A DNA stretch of 64,000 nt from Oscillatoria princeps RMCB-10. GTDB lineage: Bacteria > Cyanobacteriota > Cyanobacteriia > Cyanobacteriales > Oscillatoriaceae. Location: positions 434,001 through 498,000 of the forward strand of contig JAHHHT010000001.1 in the NCBI GenBank assembly GCA_019359235.1, given 5' to 3'. Below, in pieces: positions 54,027-64,000 of the stretch; position 1 is the stretch's first letter, and the number at the start of each line of letters is the position of its first letter. The position numbers were made by a program, and so were the translations under genes. The notes below the pieces were generated by a model, which was not told the DNA's origin, made no database searches, and saw nothing but the letters and a program-made list of their open reading frames with translations.

Positions 54027-55139
54027 TCACACTGAAGTCGCAGTCGTTGAACTAGAAACCGCCAACTCCTGCAAGCGTTCCTGCTGGTCTTGGGCAATGC
54101 AAGCTTGGATCGCGTCATCAATATCCCCTTCCAAAACCGCATTCAGCGAGAAATTCTCACCCAAGCGGTGGTCGGTGACCCGATTGTCCTTGTAATTGTA
54201 GGTGCGAATCTTCTCCGAGCGAGATCCAGTGCCCACTTGCGAGCGGCGCATTGAGGTGACAGCTTCCTGCTGCTCCCGCAACTTCATCTCGTACAGCTTA
54301 GCCCGCAGAATCTGCATGGCCCGCTCTTTATTTTGCAGCTGGGAGCGCTCCTCCGTGCAGAAAATCCGGATGCCGGTAGGTTTGTGGAACAAATCCACAG
54401 CGGTTTCCACCTTGTTGACATTTTGACCGCCGGCACCGCCGGAACGAGCCGTGCTCAGTTCAATTTCCTTCGGGTCGATGTGCACCTCCACCTCGTCCAC
54501 TTCCGGCATCACCGCCACAGTAGCCGTCGAAGTGTGAACTCGCCCTCCCGCTTCCGTCACCGGCACCCGCTGCACGCGGTGGACGCCTGCTTCAAACTTC
54601 AGCTTGCTGTAAACCCCCTCGCCCTGAATCTCCAGAACCGCTTCTTTAAAGCCGCCCATTTCTGCTAGCGACTCACTCACCAGCTTCACCCGCCATTTTT
54701 GGCTTTCCGCGTAGCGCGAGTACATGCGCAGCAAGTCGCCCGCCCAGATACTGGCCTCATCGCCGCCCGTGCCGGCGCGAATTTCCAGCATGATATTCTT
54801 CTCATCATTGGGGTCGCGGGGCAGCAGCAAAATCTTCAAGCGCCGCTCCAGAGCCTCCAGACGAGCTTCCAGCTCCTCAACTTCCTGCGCCGCGAGGAGC
54901 TGCCACTCGGGATCGCCACTGGCTTCCTTCAACACTTGCCTTGCGCCGGCCAGCTCTTCTTGCGCCGCCTTCCAGATGTCATAGGTATTGACAACCTCTT
55001 CCAAAGACGAACGGGCCTTAGCCAAGCGCTGAAATTCACTCGGATCTTTAGCCACATCTGGATCGGCCAGACGGCGGGTTAACTCGTTGAAAGTTTGCTC
55101 AACGGATTTCAGTTTTTCTAGCAGATAAGTCTCAGCCAT
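54027..55139 (-). CDS. prfA: Peptide chain release factor 1
   Basis: 370 residues. The peptidyl-hydrolysis GGQ is in [18 protein letters not shown], and the stop-codon reading PxT motif is PVTE in [19 protein letters not shown]1 reads UAA and [23 protein letters not shown] is the usual domain 2 opening. Last gene of the ribosomal block read on the minus strand. Confidence 0.97.
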   Translation of the reverse strand: MAETYLLEKLKSVEQTFNELTRRLADPDVAKDPSEFQRLAKARSSLEEVVNTYDIWKAAQEELAGARQVLKEASGDPEWQLLAAQEVEELEARLEALERRLKILLLPRDPNDEKNIMLEIRAGTGGDEASIWAGDLLRMYSRYAESQKWRVKLVSESLAEMGGFKEAVLEIQGEGVYSKLKFEAGVHRVQRVPVTEAGGRVHTSTATVAVMPEVDEVEVHIDPKEIELSTARSGGAGGQNVNKVETAVDLFHKPTGIRIFCTEERSQLQNKERAMQILRAKLYEMKLREQQEAVTSMRRSQVGTGSRSEKIRTYNYKDNRVTDHRLGENFSLNAVLEGDIDDAIQACIAQDQQERLQELAVSSSTTATSV

Positions 55140-55211
55140 GTCAGTTGCTCTCGCTTATTGAAAATATGTAGTGCAGTATTTAGGCAGCGGAAATTTTAGA
55201 AAAGCCATTTC

Positions 55212-55236
55212 AGAAAAGGCCGGTGCGGCCTTTTCT
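55212..55236. terminator. Hairpin between rpmE and prfA
   Basis: AGAAAAGGCCG, loop GTG, CGGCCTTTTCT: a perfect 11-bp stem with A/T-rich arms, 54 nt past the rpmE stop. On the minus strand the right arm ends in TTTTCT, so it can work as a terminator or attenuator ahead of prfA. Confidence 0.65.
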
Positions 55237-55290
55237 AAAATCCGTGCTTCCCAAATCCTTGCCTCCAACATCGACAAGCTGAGAGCGTCG

Positions 55291-55539
55291 CTACTTCTTC
55301 TTATTGCCCTTTTCCCCTTTTTTGGAGGCGGCGTCCCCCATGCCGTACTTGCGCATGAAGCGCTCAACGCGGCCTTCCGTGTCAATAATTTTCTGGGTGC
55401 CGGTGTAGTACGGGTGGTTGCCAGACCACACATCGACGTGGAGTTCTGGCTTAGTGGAGCCGACTGTCATCACCACTTCTCCGTTGCAGTACACCTTAGC
55501 CTCTGGATACCACTTGGGATGGATGTCAGGTTTTGCCAT
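55291..55539 (-). CDS. rpmE: 50S ribosomal protein L31
   Basis: 82 residues: MAKPDIHPKWYPEAKVYCNG, then VDVWSGNHPYYTGTQKIIDT, RVERFMRKYG and a Lys-rich tail. It has one Cys and no CxxC, so it is the zinc-free type. The ATG at 55539 is the family start; six residues further upstream are unlikely. Confidence 0.95.
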   Translation of the reverse strand: MAKPDIHPKWYPEAKVYCNGEVVMTVGSTKPELHVDVWSGNHPYYTGTQKIIDTEGRVERFMRKYGMGDAASKKGEKGNKKK

Positions 55540-56202
55540 TGTTTTCTTCTGATACATTTACGCGACATTATTCCAGGCATTCCCGGACCATGCGACGATA
55601 GCACTATCGCCCATAAAGGCGGCAGAGGCGGTATCCCGCAAAGCTTTCGGGAAGATCCCGAAAGCACTATTTCGGTTAGTTTCAGGTCGGTGTTTTGGCA
55701 CCTACTTAAACCCATAGCGCTTTCACGCTCAGCGCCGATGACAGCTGCTTTAAGCTCAATTTCCTGTTTCGCTTGGCAACCGTGTCGGAAGTCTCAAAGG
55801 CGGATCAGAAATCAAGCACTATTTTCAAGTCGAGCGGTCGGCACGGTTCGCTAACGCTATTTTTTCGAGCCTGACCTATCTCATTATACCGTGTCCTACT
55901 GCTTTGCGTCAATAATCCAGGATTAAATCCTGCTCTGCTTAGATTGTAGCCCGTCATCGCCACGGGCGGTCAGCCCGCCAGACGAGCGCGGCCTGGAAAC
56001 CCCTCAAAGGTTCCCACCGGCATCTAGCTGCCAACCGCCGGCCCCAACCCAGCTGTTGCGCTTTTAATCTGCTTGTCACGCCAAGCATGCAGATAGCCGC
56101 GAAACCCGAGCTACCTGCATTCCCATTCATGCTCCAGGGGCGACAGCCCTGAAATACAAGACAGCTAAAAGTGAAATTTATGTGCGCAACAGCCCAATTT
56201 GA
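55540..56202. other. Gap between rpsI and rpmE
   Basis: 663 bp without a gene. CTTTCGGGAAGATCCCGAAAG (about 55649-55669) and CGATAGCACTATCGC-type short hairpins occur, and TATCTCATTATACC near 55876 is a possible promoter for rpmE. The unusual length for this block suggests rpmE has its own transcript. Confidence 0.45.
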
Positions 56203-56616
56203 TTAGCGCTTCGAATACTGCGGTGCTTTGCGGGCTTTGCGCAGACCGTACTTCTTGCGCTCCTTAGCGCGGGGGTCGCGGGTCAAATAGCCTTCGATTT
56301 TCAAAGGCTGGCGGTTGTCGGGGTCTAGCTCGCAGAGAGCGCGGGCTACGCCCAGGCGAATAGATTCCGATTGGCCGGTGAGTCCGCCGCCTTCCACCTT
56401 AACCAGGATGTCGTATTCATTTTCCAGCCCCAGAGTTTCCAGGGGGGCTTTGGCGGCTGACAGGTAGCTGGCGTTGAATTGCAGGTACTGGTCTCCGGGA
56501 CGCCCGTTGACGATCAGCTGGCCGCTCCCTGGAACCAGGCGCACGCGGGCGACGGCTGACTTGCGGCGACCGGTGCCCCAGTAAACGGCTCTGCCCTGCT
56601 GTTCTGTGGCTTGCAT
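56203..56616 (-). CDS. rpsI: 30S ribosomal protein S9
   Basis: 137 residues: [20 protein letters not shown], then [20 protein letters not shown], and [20 protein letters not shown] with the YSKR end that reaches the P-site tRNA. Its start overlaps the rplM stop (TAATG) and GGAGG precedes it. Confidence 0.98.
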   Translation of the reverse strand: MQATEQQGRAVYWGTGRRKSAVARVRLVPGSGQLIVNGRPGDQYLQFNASYLSAAKAPLETLGLENEYDILVKVEGGGLTGQSESIRLGVARALCELDPDNRQPLKIEGYLTRDPRAKERKKYGLRKARKAPQYSKR

Positions 56617-57071
56617 TATTCCTCTCCTCCTGGAATGGTTTGAATTTTCAACTCTTGGGGTTTTTGAGCTTGGTGGGGGTGGTTGGGGCCCTTGTAGACT
56701 TTCAGCTTGTTGAACAAGTCCCTGCCCAGGCTATTTTTGGGCAGCATGCCGCGCACGGCGTGTTCGATAATGCGTTCTGGCAGGCGCGATTGCAGTTGGG
56801 CGAACGTTTCGGTTTTCATGCCGCCCGGTCTGCCGGAGTGACGCCGGTAGAGCTTCTGGCTGCGTTTTTTGCCGGTGACTGCGACAAGTTCGGCATTGAT
56901 CACAATTACGAAGTCACCGGTATCGAGGTGGGGGGTGTAGGTGGGTTTGTTCTTACCGCGCAGGACTCTGGCGATTTCGCTTGCCAGACGCCCCAGGCGC
57001 TGACCGGCAGCGTCTACGACGTACCAGTCTCGCTCTAGGGTGCTTTGTGAGGGAACGTAGGTTTTGTTCAT
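56616..57071 (-). CDS. rplM: 50S ribosomal protein L13
   Basis: 151 residues: [40 protein letters not shown] and RMLPKN-like [20 protein letters not shown]. The usual rplM-rpsI pair, overlapping by one base. Confidence 0.98.
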   Translation of the reverse strand: MNKTYVPSQSTLERDWYVVDAAGQRLGRLASEIARVLRGKNKPTYTPHLDTGDFVIVINAELVAVTGKKRSQKLYRRHSGRPGGMKTETFAQLQSRLPERIIEHAVRGMLPKNSLGRDLFNKLKVYKGPNHPHQAQKPQELKIQTIPGGEE

Positions 57072-57179
57072 CGTTTATTGCCAGTTGTCAGTAGATAATG
57101 TCCCGGACAGGGTGCCAGCGGGCGGCGAGACAGCAAGCCGGTTCCATCAACTCCCCTTTACACCTTTCGGTCACCCCTG

Positions 57180-58046
57180 TCAAGGGGGTAGGGAAGAATT
57201 TTGACGGATTGAGGGCGGGGTGCTGCCAGCGAGGAGGAATTTGGGCATGGTGTCAAACCAGATGTCTGGGGGGAAGGGGGATTCAGGGTAGCCGACTCGC
57301 AACAGGCACAGCCCGCATGCCGGTGCGGCGTACTTGACCTCTTCCCGGCGCTCGTTAGCCCACAGGTCTTTGAAGTCAGCCAGGGTGCGCCCCCCCCGCC
57401 CCACTTGCACGAGCAGCCCCACCAGCAGGCGCATCATGCCGTAGAGGAAGCCATTGGCTTGCACTTCGATGTAAAGGAATGGCCCTTGCCTGCCGCACTC
57501 AGCCGCCTGTACGTCCACCCAGGAGTGGGAGCGGCTGCTGCGGCTGCGGTGGAAGGCGGCCAGATGGTAGTGACCGATCAGCTGCTGCAAGGCGGCTTGG
57601 ATCAGTGATTCATCCAGGGGGGCGTAATAATAGTGCCAAGCAAAGGGCCGCACGAACAAGTTCGGTTGCGGATCGGTGTAGAGGGTGTAGCGGTAGCGCC
57701 GCCAAGCGGCTGAGAAGCGAGCGTGCCAGTTGCTGTCAACCAGCGCCGAGGCTCGCACCGCGATATCAGAGGGCAGGTGGGTGTTGAGAACAGCCGCCCA
57801 TTTGTGGGGGGGGACAGTGCTCGCCGTATCAAAGTGAGCCACTTGAGCGGCTGCGTGGACACCGGCATCGGTGCGACCGGCACCGTAAAGCGTCACCGGT
57901 CTGCCGTGTGCCGATTGCAGGACTTTTTCGATTTCTTCCTGCACGGTGCGCTCTTTGGGCTGCCGCTGCCAGCCGTGGAAGTGGGTGCCCTGGTATTGGA
58001 TTGCCAGGGCGATTCGTTGGGTTGACAGGGGCTCTGTGTCTGACAT
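57180..58046 (-). CDS. truA: tRNA pseudouridine(38-40) synthase TruA
   Basis: 288 residues. The catalytic Asp is in GAGRTDAGVHAAAQVAHFDT. FHGWQRQPKERTVQEEIEKV and NGFLYGMMRLLVGLLVQVGR are family blocks. TruA makes pseudouridine in the tRNA anticodon arm. ATG 58046 is the first ATG; a TTG one codon earlier is not needed. It lies 14 nt after rplQ. Confidence 0.96.
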   Translation of the reverse strand: MSDTEPLSTQRIALAIQYQGTHFHGWQRQPKERTVQEEIEKVLQSAHGRPVTLYGAGRTDAGVHAAAQVAHFDTASTVPPHKWAAVLNTHLPSDIAVRASALVDSNWHARFSAAWRRYRYTLYTDPQPNLFVRPFAWHYYYAPLDESLIQAALQQLIGHYHLAAFHRSRSSRSHSWVDVQAAECGRQGPFLYIEVQANGFLYGMMRLLVGLLVQVGRGGRTLADFKDLWANERREEVKYAAPACGLCLLRVGYPESPFPPDIWFDTMPKFLLAGSTPPSIRQNSSLPP

Positions 58047-58060
58047 CAAAGTCGGCGCGG

Positions 58061-58414
58061 TTAATCGACCAGCTCTAGAATAGCCATTTCAGCATTATCT
58101 CCCCGCCTGGGCACGGTGCGAAGAATGCGGGTGTACCCCCCGCTGCGATTGCCGTACCGGTTTTTGACCTGTTCAAACAGGGCGTGTACCAGCTGTTTGT
58201 CGTAGATATAGCCTATGGCCTGCCGGCGAGCCGCCAGAGAGCCATCCTTGGCCAAAGAAATGATGCGGTCGGCTTCAGGCTGGACAGCCTTGGCCCGCAC
58301 TTTGGTAGTGGTGATCCGACCGTGACGAATCAGCTCTGTGGTCAGAGCCCGCAGCAGAGCCCGCCGCTGGTCAGCTGGCTTGCTCAGTTTAGGAACGCGA
58401 CAACCGTGACGCAT
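58061..58414 (-). CDS. rplQ: 50S ribosomal protein L17
   Basis: 117 residues: [40 protein letters not shown] and [15 protein letters not shown]-like [20 protein letters not shown]. It follows rpoA as in most bacteria, but with an unusually long 503-bp gap. Confidence 0.98.
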   Translation of the reverse strand: MRHGCRVPKLSKPADQRRALLRALTTELIRHGRITTTKVRAKAVQPEADRIISLAKDGSLAARRQAIGYIYDKQLVHALFEQVKNRYGNRSGGYTRILRTVPRRGDNAEMAILELVD

Positions 58415-58917
58415 AATCTAGTTTGAAGAATGAAGAATCGAGTCTGAGTGAACAGTTGGGAAGTCGCACTTCCCGATTAAATCTTTGATTTAGGGGGAGA
58501 TTGCTGAGAGGTTTAATCGAGAGCGATAGCGAAGCGGGACGCGACAGCGTCCTTCTTCCTCTCAAAGGGCGCAGCCAAGAGCCTCCTGCGAGGGCTAGCC
58601 CGCGGCGAGCCAAAGCCGAATTTTTCTTTCTTAAGTCCGATCTGGGTTGATTCACGAGCTGTCTCACACTTTATTTTTGCCCCTGACGGAGCTCCTGGTT
58701 TTATTTGCCAAGGGAGCCTGTCAAGTGGCCCGGAGTTCCAGCCCCCAGCCAGACAGGTGATTGTCTCAAAGGCTCGCTTTTATGTATTTTAGCGTGCCCC
58801 CGGCAACCGCTCCCACTCAATCAAATATTTCTCAGTAGCCTGGCGCCGCATTTTTGATAAATGAAGGATGAAAGATAAATTTTTTTTCACCCTTCAAATT
58901 TGACAGCTCGCACTTTT
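58415..58917. other. Gap between rpoA and rplQ
   Basis: 503 bp without a gene. It holds a GCGAAGCGGGACGCGACAGC repeat near 58530, a dispersed cyanobacterial type. CGAGCCAAAGCCGAATTTTT near 58605 is T-rich on the plus strand. No RNA recognised. Confidence 0.45.
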
Positions 58918-59868
58918 CTAGCTGGTTTTAGCCTGCTTTTCTTGGGGCAGCGTGATCCCCAACCGCTTCTGCAAGGCTTCTATGACTTCTTCGGCTGACT
59001 TTTGACCGAAGTTTTTTATCTCTAGCAGGTCTTCTTGGGTGTAATCCAGCAAATCCGCCACTGAGTTAATTTGGGCTCGCTTCAGGCAGTTATAGGCTCG
59101 CACTGAGAGCTGCAATTCCTCGATGGGAATCTGGCTCGTTGGGTCTTCTGAATAGTCCTCACCTTTATCCAGCCCCTCAAAGTTAATATCTTTGAGTGGG
59201 TTGAACAGCTCCACGAGAAGCCCTGCTGCAGAGCTGAGGGCTTCTTGGGGCGTCAGACTGCCATTCGTCCAGATTTCTAGGATCAGCCGGTCTTTCTCCA
59301 TAGAGCCTCCGATGCGGGCGTCTTCAACGATGTAGTTGACTTGGCGCACCGGCATAAATATAGCGTCAATTTGGAGGAAGTCCAGGGCTGGTGGAGCCTC
59401 GTCGCGCCCCCGCTCGACTGAGCGATACCCCTTGCCTTTTTCAATGCGAAATTCCATCTCCAGGGTGGCTCCTTCGGAGAGGGTTGCCACGTACTGGATG
59501 GGAGAAACAACCGCGACCTCAGAGGGCAGGTCGAACTGGGCCGCTGTGACCCGGGCCGGCCCTTTTGCCAGCAATCGACCGATTTGCGGTTGAGAAGTAT
59601 AGCTTTTGAGGACAATTTCCTTCATGTTCAGGATAATTTCCAGCACGTCCTCCCGCACCCCCGCAATGGTGGCAAATTCATGATTGACGCCCGCAATGCG
59701 GACTGCCGTCACGGAGGCCCCTTCCAGGTTGCTCAGCAGCACCCGCCTCAGCGCATTGCCGACTGTTGTGGCTTGCCCTCGTTCCAGCGGCTCTATAATA
59801 AATTTGCCGTACTGGCTTTGGTCTTTCTCAGTGTTGGACTCTACACACTCTATCTGAAACTGCGCCAC
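58918..59868 (-). CDS. rpoA: RNA polymerase alpha subunit
   Basis: 316 residues from GTG 59868, which has GGGAGG 8 nt before it; the in-frame ATG at 59934 gives 22 unrelated residues. N-terminal domain (GQATTVGNALRRVLLSNLEG, then NHEFATIAGVREDVLEIILN) and C-terminal domain (LELSVRAYNCLKRAQIN-like block, DLLEIKNFGQKSAEEVIEAL). Full length for cyanobacteria. Confidence 0.97.
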   Translation of the reverse strand: MAQFQIECVESNTEKDQSQYGKFIIEPLERGQATTVGNALRRVLLSNLEGASVTAVRIAGVNHEFATIAGVREDVLEIILNMKEIVLKSYTSQPQIGRLLAKGPARVTAAQFDLPSEVAVVSPIQYVATLSEGATLEMEFRIEKGKGYRSVERGRDEAPPALDFLQIDAIFMPVRQVNYIVEDARIGGSMEKDRLILEIWTNGSLTPQEALSSAAGLLVELFNPLKDINFEGLDKGEDYSEDPTSQIPIEELQLSVRAYNCLKRAQINSVADLLDYTQEDLLEIKNFGQKSAEEVIEALQKRLGITLPQEKQAKTS

Positions 59869-59979
59869 GGAGTTACCTCCCTTCTCCAAGATGCCTGGAA
59901 GCGCCGCAGGCGCTCCCGGGGGTGAATGCTGCAACCTTTGACTGATACAGCGCGGACATGACAGTCAGCACAAAACCGC

Positions 59980-60300
59980 GCGCTATACTTACTTCCTGCT
60001 TTACTGACTCCCTGATGTCGCCACACCAGGATTTTTTGAGTTCCCACAGGCTCCGCCGCCATGCCGCCCTATTAGGATAGTTTTCCAGATTGAGACTAGC
60101 GTTAAAATCTCGGTTGGCTTTGTGTCCGCAACGGCCACATTCAAACCCGCCCGCCCTGTAACGGGCTGTAATCTGGGTGCGGTGCATTTCGGCAGCCGGC
60201 GCTGACTGGATGGGAGCCAACGCTCAGCTCCCTTGCGCGGCAGCACCGTATGGCTCGGCTTTATAAAGCTGTTGCCGCTTGAATTCACAATCAGCGGCAC
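59980..60300 (-). pseudogene. Decayed TnpB (IS200/IS605 OrfB) C-terminal fragment
   Basis: Read in three frames on the minus strand, the pieces line up with the end of TnpB. CEFKRQQLYKAEPYG (60224-60298) matches its EFRRQLxYKAxxYG. ERWLPSSQ (about 60220, another frame) matches the DRWFPSSK before the zinc finger. GFECGRCGHKANRDFNASLN (about 60085-60145, third frame) is the second zinc pair and the last RuvC Asp. At least two frameshifts are needed, so it is inactive. It sits between rpsK and rpoA. No element ends or TnpA are seen. Confidence 0.75.
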
Positions 60301-60541
60301 CACCCGCACGCCGCACAAGCGGGCGGGCGCGATGTTTCGGCTCCCTGACAGAGCCCCCTCTGTGCGGACGCTCGTGCGCTTTGGGAGTGTCCGAGGATGC
60401 CCTTGCCCGAAGAGCGCGTCTCCGCCAGAGACGGTGAAGGGTGCGGGGTAATAGGGTCATTAGTGCAATCAATTCCCCACTTCTCGCTTTTTTCTTCTCC
60501 CGTCTCACTTCTCACTTTTCTTTTAGCAGCAAAGCTTGCGT

Positions 60542-60937
60542 TCAGACTCGCCGGCGTTTCGGGGGCCGGCAGCCGTTGTGGGGGATGGGGGTAATGTCCC
60601 GAATCAGTGTGATTTCCAGCCCAGCACCTTGCAAAGCGCGTATTGCAGTTTCTCGACCCGCTCCCGGCCCGCTCACCATCACTTCTATCTGGCGCATCCC
60701 CTGGTCATTCGCTCTGCGGGCCGCACTTTCTGCGGCGGTTTGGGCGGCAAAGGGGGTGCCTTTCTTGGCTCCCTTGAAGCCGCTGGAACCCGCTGAGGCC
60801 CAGGAGATCACCTCACCGTTTTGGTCGGCAATCGTGACAATGGTGTTATTAAAGGTAGACTGGATGTAAGCTACTCCATTCGGCACATTCCGCTTTTGCT
60901 TGCGTGCCCCAGCTTTTTTAGGTGTTTGTCTCGCCAT
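60542..60937 (-). CDS. rpsK: 30S ribosomal protein S11
   Basis: 131 residues: [60 protein letters not shown] and [17 protein letters not shown]. Complete. It lies 46 nt after rpsM. Confidence 0.98.
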   Translation of the reverse strand: MARQTPKKAGARKQKRNVPNGVAYIQSTFNNTIVTIADQNGEVISWASAGSSGFKGAKKGTPFAAQTAAESAARRANDQGMRQIEVMVSGPGAGRETAIRALQGAGLEITLIRDITPIPHNGCRPPKRRRV

Positions 60938-60983
60938 AGTTCAATGCGTGCGTTTTTACTTGACTGTTCTGCAGGCGTGTGAC

Positions 60984-61367
60984 TTACTTCTTAGCGGCTG
61001 CCTTCTTCTTACCAGCTACCGTTCGGCGGGCCCCGCGACGGGTGCGGGCATTGGTGCGGGTTCTCTGTCCGCGAACCGGCAGCCCCAAGCGGTGCCGGCG
61101 TCCCCGGTAGGTGCCAATATCCATCAGGCGCTTGATGTTCATGTTTTCCCAGCGCCTGAGATCCCCTTCGACTTGATAGTCGTTTTCTACCGCATCTCTT
61201 AATGCGGCCACATCCGCGTCACTTAACTCTTTAACTCGGGTGTCTGGATTCACACCCGTTTTGGCCAGAATCTCCTGAGAGCGCGATAGGCCAATTCCAT
61301 AAATGTAGGTCAGGCCAATCTCTACGCGCTTGTCGCGAGGAAGATCTACCCCGGCAATTCGTGCCAC
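60984..61367 (-). CDS. rpsM: 30S ribosomal protein S13
   Basis: 127 residues: [34 protein letters not shown], and [20 protein letters not shown] with a Lys-rich end. Start ATG 61367, following rpmJ by 93 nt. Confidence 0.98.
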   Translation of the reverse strand: MARIAGVDLPRDKRVEIGLTYIYGIGLSRSQEILAKTGVNPDTRVKELSDADVAALRDAVENDYQVEGDLRRWENMNIKRLMDIGTYRGRRHRLGLPVRGQRTRTNARTRRGARRTVAGKKKAAAKK

Positions 61368-61460
61368 GCTTCTTTCCCCCTAGTGTTTTTCTCGTGTTGC
61401 TACAATTTTCGATGATGCACAAGATGCCAGACCGGCATCCAAAAGTGCGACGCCCTACCT

Positions 61461-61574
61461 CTAACCTTGACGTTGCTTGTGTTTCGGGTTAGAACAGATT
61501 ACCATCACCCGACCGCGGCGGCGGATGATACGGCATTTCTCGCAAATTTTCTTGACCGATGCTCTTACTTTCAT
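61461..61574 (-). CDS. rpmJ: 50S ribosomal protein L36
   Basis: 37 residues, found by reading the minus strand between infA and rps[21 protein letters not shown] and then [17 protein letters not shown]. Cys11, Cys14, Cys27 and His32 form the zinc ribbon. ATG 61574, TAG at 61461. Length and sequence are exactly as expected for bacterial L36. Confidence 0.97.
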   Translation of the reverse strand: MKVRASVKKICEKCRIIRRRGRVMVICSNPKHKQRQG

Positions 61575-62017
61575 GCAAAGAATCCCGCTGGATACCCCCT
61601 GCCAGCCTAATTTGGCCAAGGGAGGAAAGCGAGGCGGTGTGTGGCGCTTCCCTAGAGTCAGTTGCTTGCCCGTTTTTTAGCCGGTCGGGCCTAACCTGCG
61701 CCAAAATGCTGGCTGTTCCCGTTTTTGCGCCCGCCCAGATGTTCCTTCGGCACCGCACGACAGGCCGCGCAGCGAGCCCCTGGAACCCAAGGGCAGGTCA
61801 GCCTGCCACTGTACTTTCGTGAGGGGCTTCCTCACTCTCGCGTGCGGAACAGCTGGCTTTCTGCAAGCCCCCTTCCAGAAAAGAACTGGGAGAGGGCAGT
61901 TGAAGACTTTGCTGGCCTCACTACAAACGTAATATTATATCAATTTATCTGCAAGATTGCAACAAACTCAGCCTCAGCCCTCGCTCTAACTGAGTTTTGA
62001 AAACCTTTTATCTAAAC
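61575..62017. other. Gap between infA and rpmJ
   Basis: 443 bp without a gene. GGAACCCAAGGGCAGGTCAG and similar GC-rich stretches occupy the middle. AATATTATATCAATTT near 61930 is AT-rich and may hold a promoter for rpmJ-rpsM. infA and rpmJ usually adjoin, so this gap is long. Confidence 0.4.
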
Positions 62018-62242
62018 CTACTTCTTGCGAAGCCGATAAGTAATTCTGCCTTTGGTCAAGTCATAAGGGGTCAGTTCGACTTTTACCCGATCTCCGGGCA
62101 AAATTTTGATGTAGTTGCGCCGGATCTTGCCGGAAATGTGGGCCAGTACGTTAAACCCGTTGTCCAGGTCAACGCGAAACATGGCATTGGGCAGGGATTC
62201 CGTCACCGTGCCTTCCATCTCAATTAAATCTTGCTTAGCCAA
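62018..62242 (-). CDS. infA: Translation initiation factor IF-1
   Basis: 74 residues, an OB fold: [40 protein letters not shown] and [17 protein letters not shown]. It follows adk with a 189-bp gap. Confidence 0.98.
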   Translation of the reverse strand: MAKQDLIEMEGTVTESLPNAMFRVDLDNGFNVLAHISGKIRRNYIKILPGDRVKVELTPYDLTKGRITYRLRKK

Positions 62243-62431
62243 CTTTTTTTTACCTCAACGCTACGGCTGGTGCAACTCAACTAACACGGTTTTCCGCTTC
62301 CCGAGACGGGAACTGCTCTGGGGATCTCATTTTAACATATCTTAGTAAAGCTTGACCCCAAAGCAGTCTGAAACTCGGCAATGGCTGCGCCGGCCCCTAG
62401 AACTGGCCGAAGCGCACTCACTCAACAGCAC

Positions 62432-63013
62432 TCAAGCGCGGGATTGGATCGAACCAATGACTTGTTTGAGTTCTGCCGTGACTAATTCCATTGACAGATT
62501 GCCATTGACAGAAACCAACTGCTGGCGCTCCCTGTAAAAGTCGATCAGCGGTGCGGTTTGCTGGCGATAGACTTCCAAGCGCCGGCGGATCGTCTCTTCG
62601 TTATCGTCCTTGCGCCCCTCCTTGAGCCCCCGGCTAAGCATGCGAGCCACCAAGACCTCATCCGGCACCTCGAGGTTGACGACGCGCTCGCAGACCTGAT
62701 CCATTTCCTGGAGCAGCTCATCCAAAAACGATGCCTGAGAGACGTTGCGCGGGAAGCCGTCCAAAATCCAGCCGGCTAGGGCGTCCGCCTGACTCAGGCG
62801 CTCCCGCATCATGTCCAGGATCAGCCGGTCGGGAACTAACTCGCCTCTGTCCATGAAGGCTTGCGCCTTTTGACCCAAAGCCGTCTGTTGGGCGACGTTG
62901 GAGCGCAACATGTCACCCGTTGAAATGTGAGGGATCTCACAGAGTTCAGCCAGCTTGTGTGCTTGCGTGCCTTTACCCGCTCCCGGAGGTCCGAGGAAAA
63001 TCAATCGCGCCAC
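62432..63013 (-). CDS. adk: Adenylate kinase
   Basis: 193 residues from GTG 63013. P-loop [15 protein letters not shown]-binding [11 protein letters not shown] and [14 protein letters not shown], and a short LID ([20 protein letters not shown]). It interconverts ATP, ADP and AMP. The GTG overlaps the secY stop by one base (TAGTG), so the genes are coupled. Confidence 0.97.
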   Translation of the reverse strand: MARLIFLGPPGAGKGTQAHKLAELCEIPHISTGDMLRSNVAQQTALGQKAQAFMDRGELVPDRLILDMMRERLSQADALAGWILDGFPRNVSQASFLDELLQEMDQVCERVVNLEVPDEVLVARMLSRGLKEGRKDDNEETIRRRLEVYRQQTAPLIDFYRERQQLVSVNGNLSMELVTAELKQVIGSIQSRA

Positions 63014-64000
63014 TATTGCTTCACCATTCCTTCGTATCGCTGGGATATGACGTAAGTTTGAATTTGTTTGGCCGTATCGATAGCCACCCCCACCAGAATC
63101 AGCAGTGAAGTGGCCCCGAGTCCTTGAAATGTCCTGACGCCGGTGGCGCTTTCTACAGCGGTGGGCACTATGGCCACCAAACCGAGAAAGACCGCTCCCA
63201 AAAATGTCAGCCGGTTCAAAACCCGCTCGACATACTCACTGGTCGCCTTGCCAGGACGAATGCCGGGAATGCTGGCCCCCATCTTTTTCAAGTTCTGAGC
63301 CATATCTACTGGGTTGACAATCAGCGAAGCGTAGAAATAGCTGAAGAACACAATCAGAGTCAGGTAGAAAGCCACGTACACCCAAGGGGCCGGGCCACCC
63401 GGGCTGAGATAATTAGCGACTTGAATCAAAAATTCATTGCGGGTGAACTGGGCGAGCGAGTAGGGCAAAATCAAAACCGCTGAGGCGAAGATGATCGGCA
63501 TGACGCCCCCCTGATTCAAGCGCAGCGGCAGATAGCTGGTGCGCTCTCTGTAAAGGCGTCGCCCGACTTGCCGGCGTGCTGAAATGATGGGAATGCGGCG
63601 GGTTCCTTCTTGAACGAACACAATCCCCACAATCATCACCAAGAAAACCACCAGCAGGACGATCACCTGGCCCACTCTTTCCCGGCCTCCCGTCTGGGCG
63701 TACTCAATCGTGTTGCCCAAGGAGCGGGGCAGCACCGCCACAATATTGAGAAAAATTAGCAGGGATGCGCCATTGCCAATGCCGCGCTCGGTAATCAGCT
63801 CCGACACCCACATGACAAACATTGACCCGGCGCTGAGGGCCAGCGCGGTTTCGGCGATAAATACCGGTCCGGGACTGACCGCCGCTCCGGAATTGGCGAC
63901 CCACAGGGCAATGCCAATGCTTTGAATCACCGCCCAACCGACCGCCACGTAGCGGGTGATTTGAGAAATCTTGCGCCGGCCCGCTTCCCCTTCATTTTTC
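63013..64000 (-). CDS. secY: Protein translocase subunit SecY (5' end beyond window)
   Basis: About 328 residues of the C-terminal part are present, open to the window edge (reading [20 protein letters not shown] at the start). Several membrane spans are visible, and [20 protein letters not shown] and [20 protein letters not shown] and [20 protein letters not shown] are SecY blocks. SecY forms the membrane channel for exported and membrane proteins. Normal length is about 435, so roughly 105 residues are missing. Confidence 0.97.
   Translation of the reverse strand, partial: KNEGEAGRRKISQITRYVAVGWAVIQSIGIALWVANSGAAVSPGPVFIAETALALSAGSMFVMWVSELITERGIGNGASLLIFLNIVAVLPRSLGNTIEYAQTGGRERVGQVIVLLVVFLVMIVGIVFVQEGTRRIPIISARRQVGRRLYRERTSYLPLRLNQGGVMPIIFASAVLILPYSLAQFTRNEFLIQVANYLSPGGPAPWVYVAFYLTLIVFFSYFYASLIVNPVDMAQNLKKMGASIPGIRPGKATSEYVERVLNRLTFLGAVFLGLVAIVPTAVESATGVRTFQGLGATSLLILVGVAIDTAKQIQTYVISQRYEGMVKQ

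Overview
The window reads as a chromosomal segment of a cyanobacterium, most likely a filamentous one of the Microcoleus/Oscillatoria kind. The cyanobacterial call rests on a phycobilisome-degradation gene (nblA), a GUN4-domain protein, many GCGATCGC (HIP1) octamers, a cyanobacterium/plastid-type small protein (29285-29614), and a secY-adk-infA-rpmJ-rpsM-rpsK-rpoA-rplQ-truA-rplM-rpsI-rpmE-prfA block. The narrower placement is inference, from abundant short palindromic repeats of the kinds AGAAACCCGGTTTCT and GTAGTTGGGCTTTAGCCC. No tool was run; all family names are by reading motifs.

Layout. 1-4.9 kb: a partial GH29 fucosidase, then a minus-strand group of five genes (isochorismatase-like hydrolase, cupin, DUF952, AtzG-like, AtzE-like) that looks like small nitrogen-compound hydrolysis. 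4.9-12.4 kb: small accessory genes (Uma2 nuclease, a small gene paired with a PIN-domain protein, a lipoprotein, an Rpn-type nuclease), tRNA-Val, a DUF938 methyltransferase, mazG. 12.4-22.2 kb: TPR-M48 protease, bisphosphate nucleotidase, response regulator, proA, bestrophin, folB, a ferredoxin/metallo-beta-lactamase fusion and a GUN4 protein. 22.9-32.6 kb is a signalling block: REC-adenylate cyclase, hybrid histidine kinase, Ser/Thr kinase with unusual catalytic motifs, small conserved protein, UbiB/ABC1 kinase and PP2C phosphatase. nblA, anmK, ppk1 and sodB follow.

Two regions stand out. (1) 36.4-40.5 kb: a tandem array with a period near 119 bp is split by a 3.4-kb segment carrying a broken beta-propeller gene, an ATP-grasp ligase and a 537-residue protein I do not recognise. 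(2) 45.0-52.4 kb: a peptide secretion locus. It has a small double-glycine-leader precursor whose leader and core are put out of frame by a run of ten G exactly at the cleavage site. It also has a parvulin-type isomerase, an HlyD-type adaptor, a C39-peptidase ABC exporter fused to a cyclic-nucleotide-binding-like domain, and an HTH protein. I consider this the best candidate for an interesting system.

53.5-64 kb is the housekeeping ribosomal block on the minus strand. A decayed IS200/IS605 TnpB fragment sits between rpsK and rpoA.
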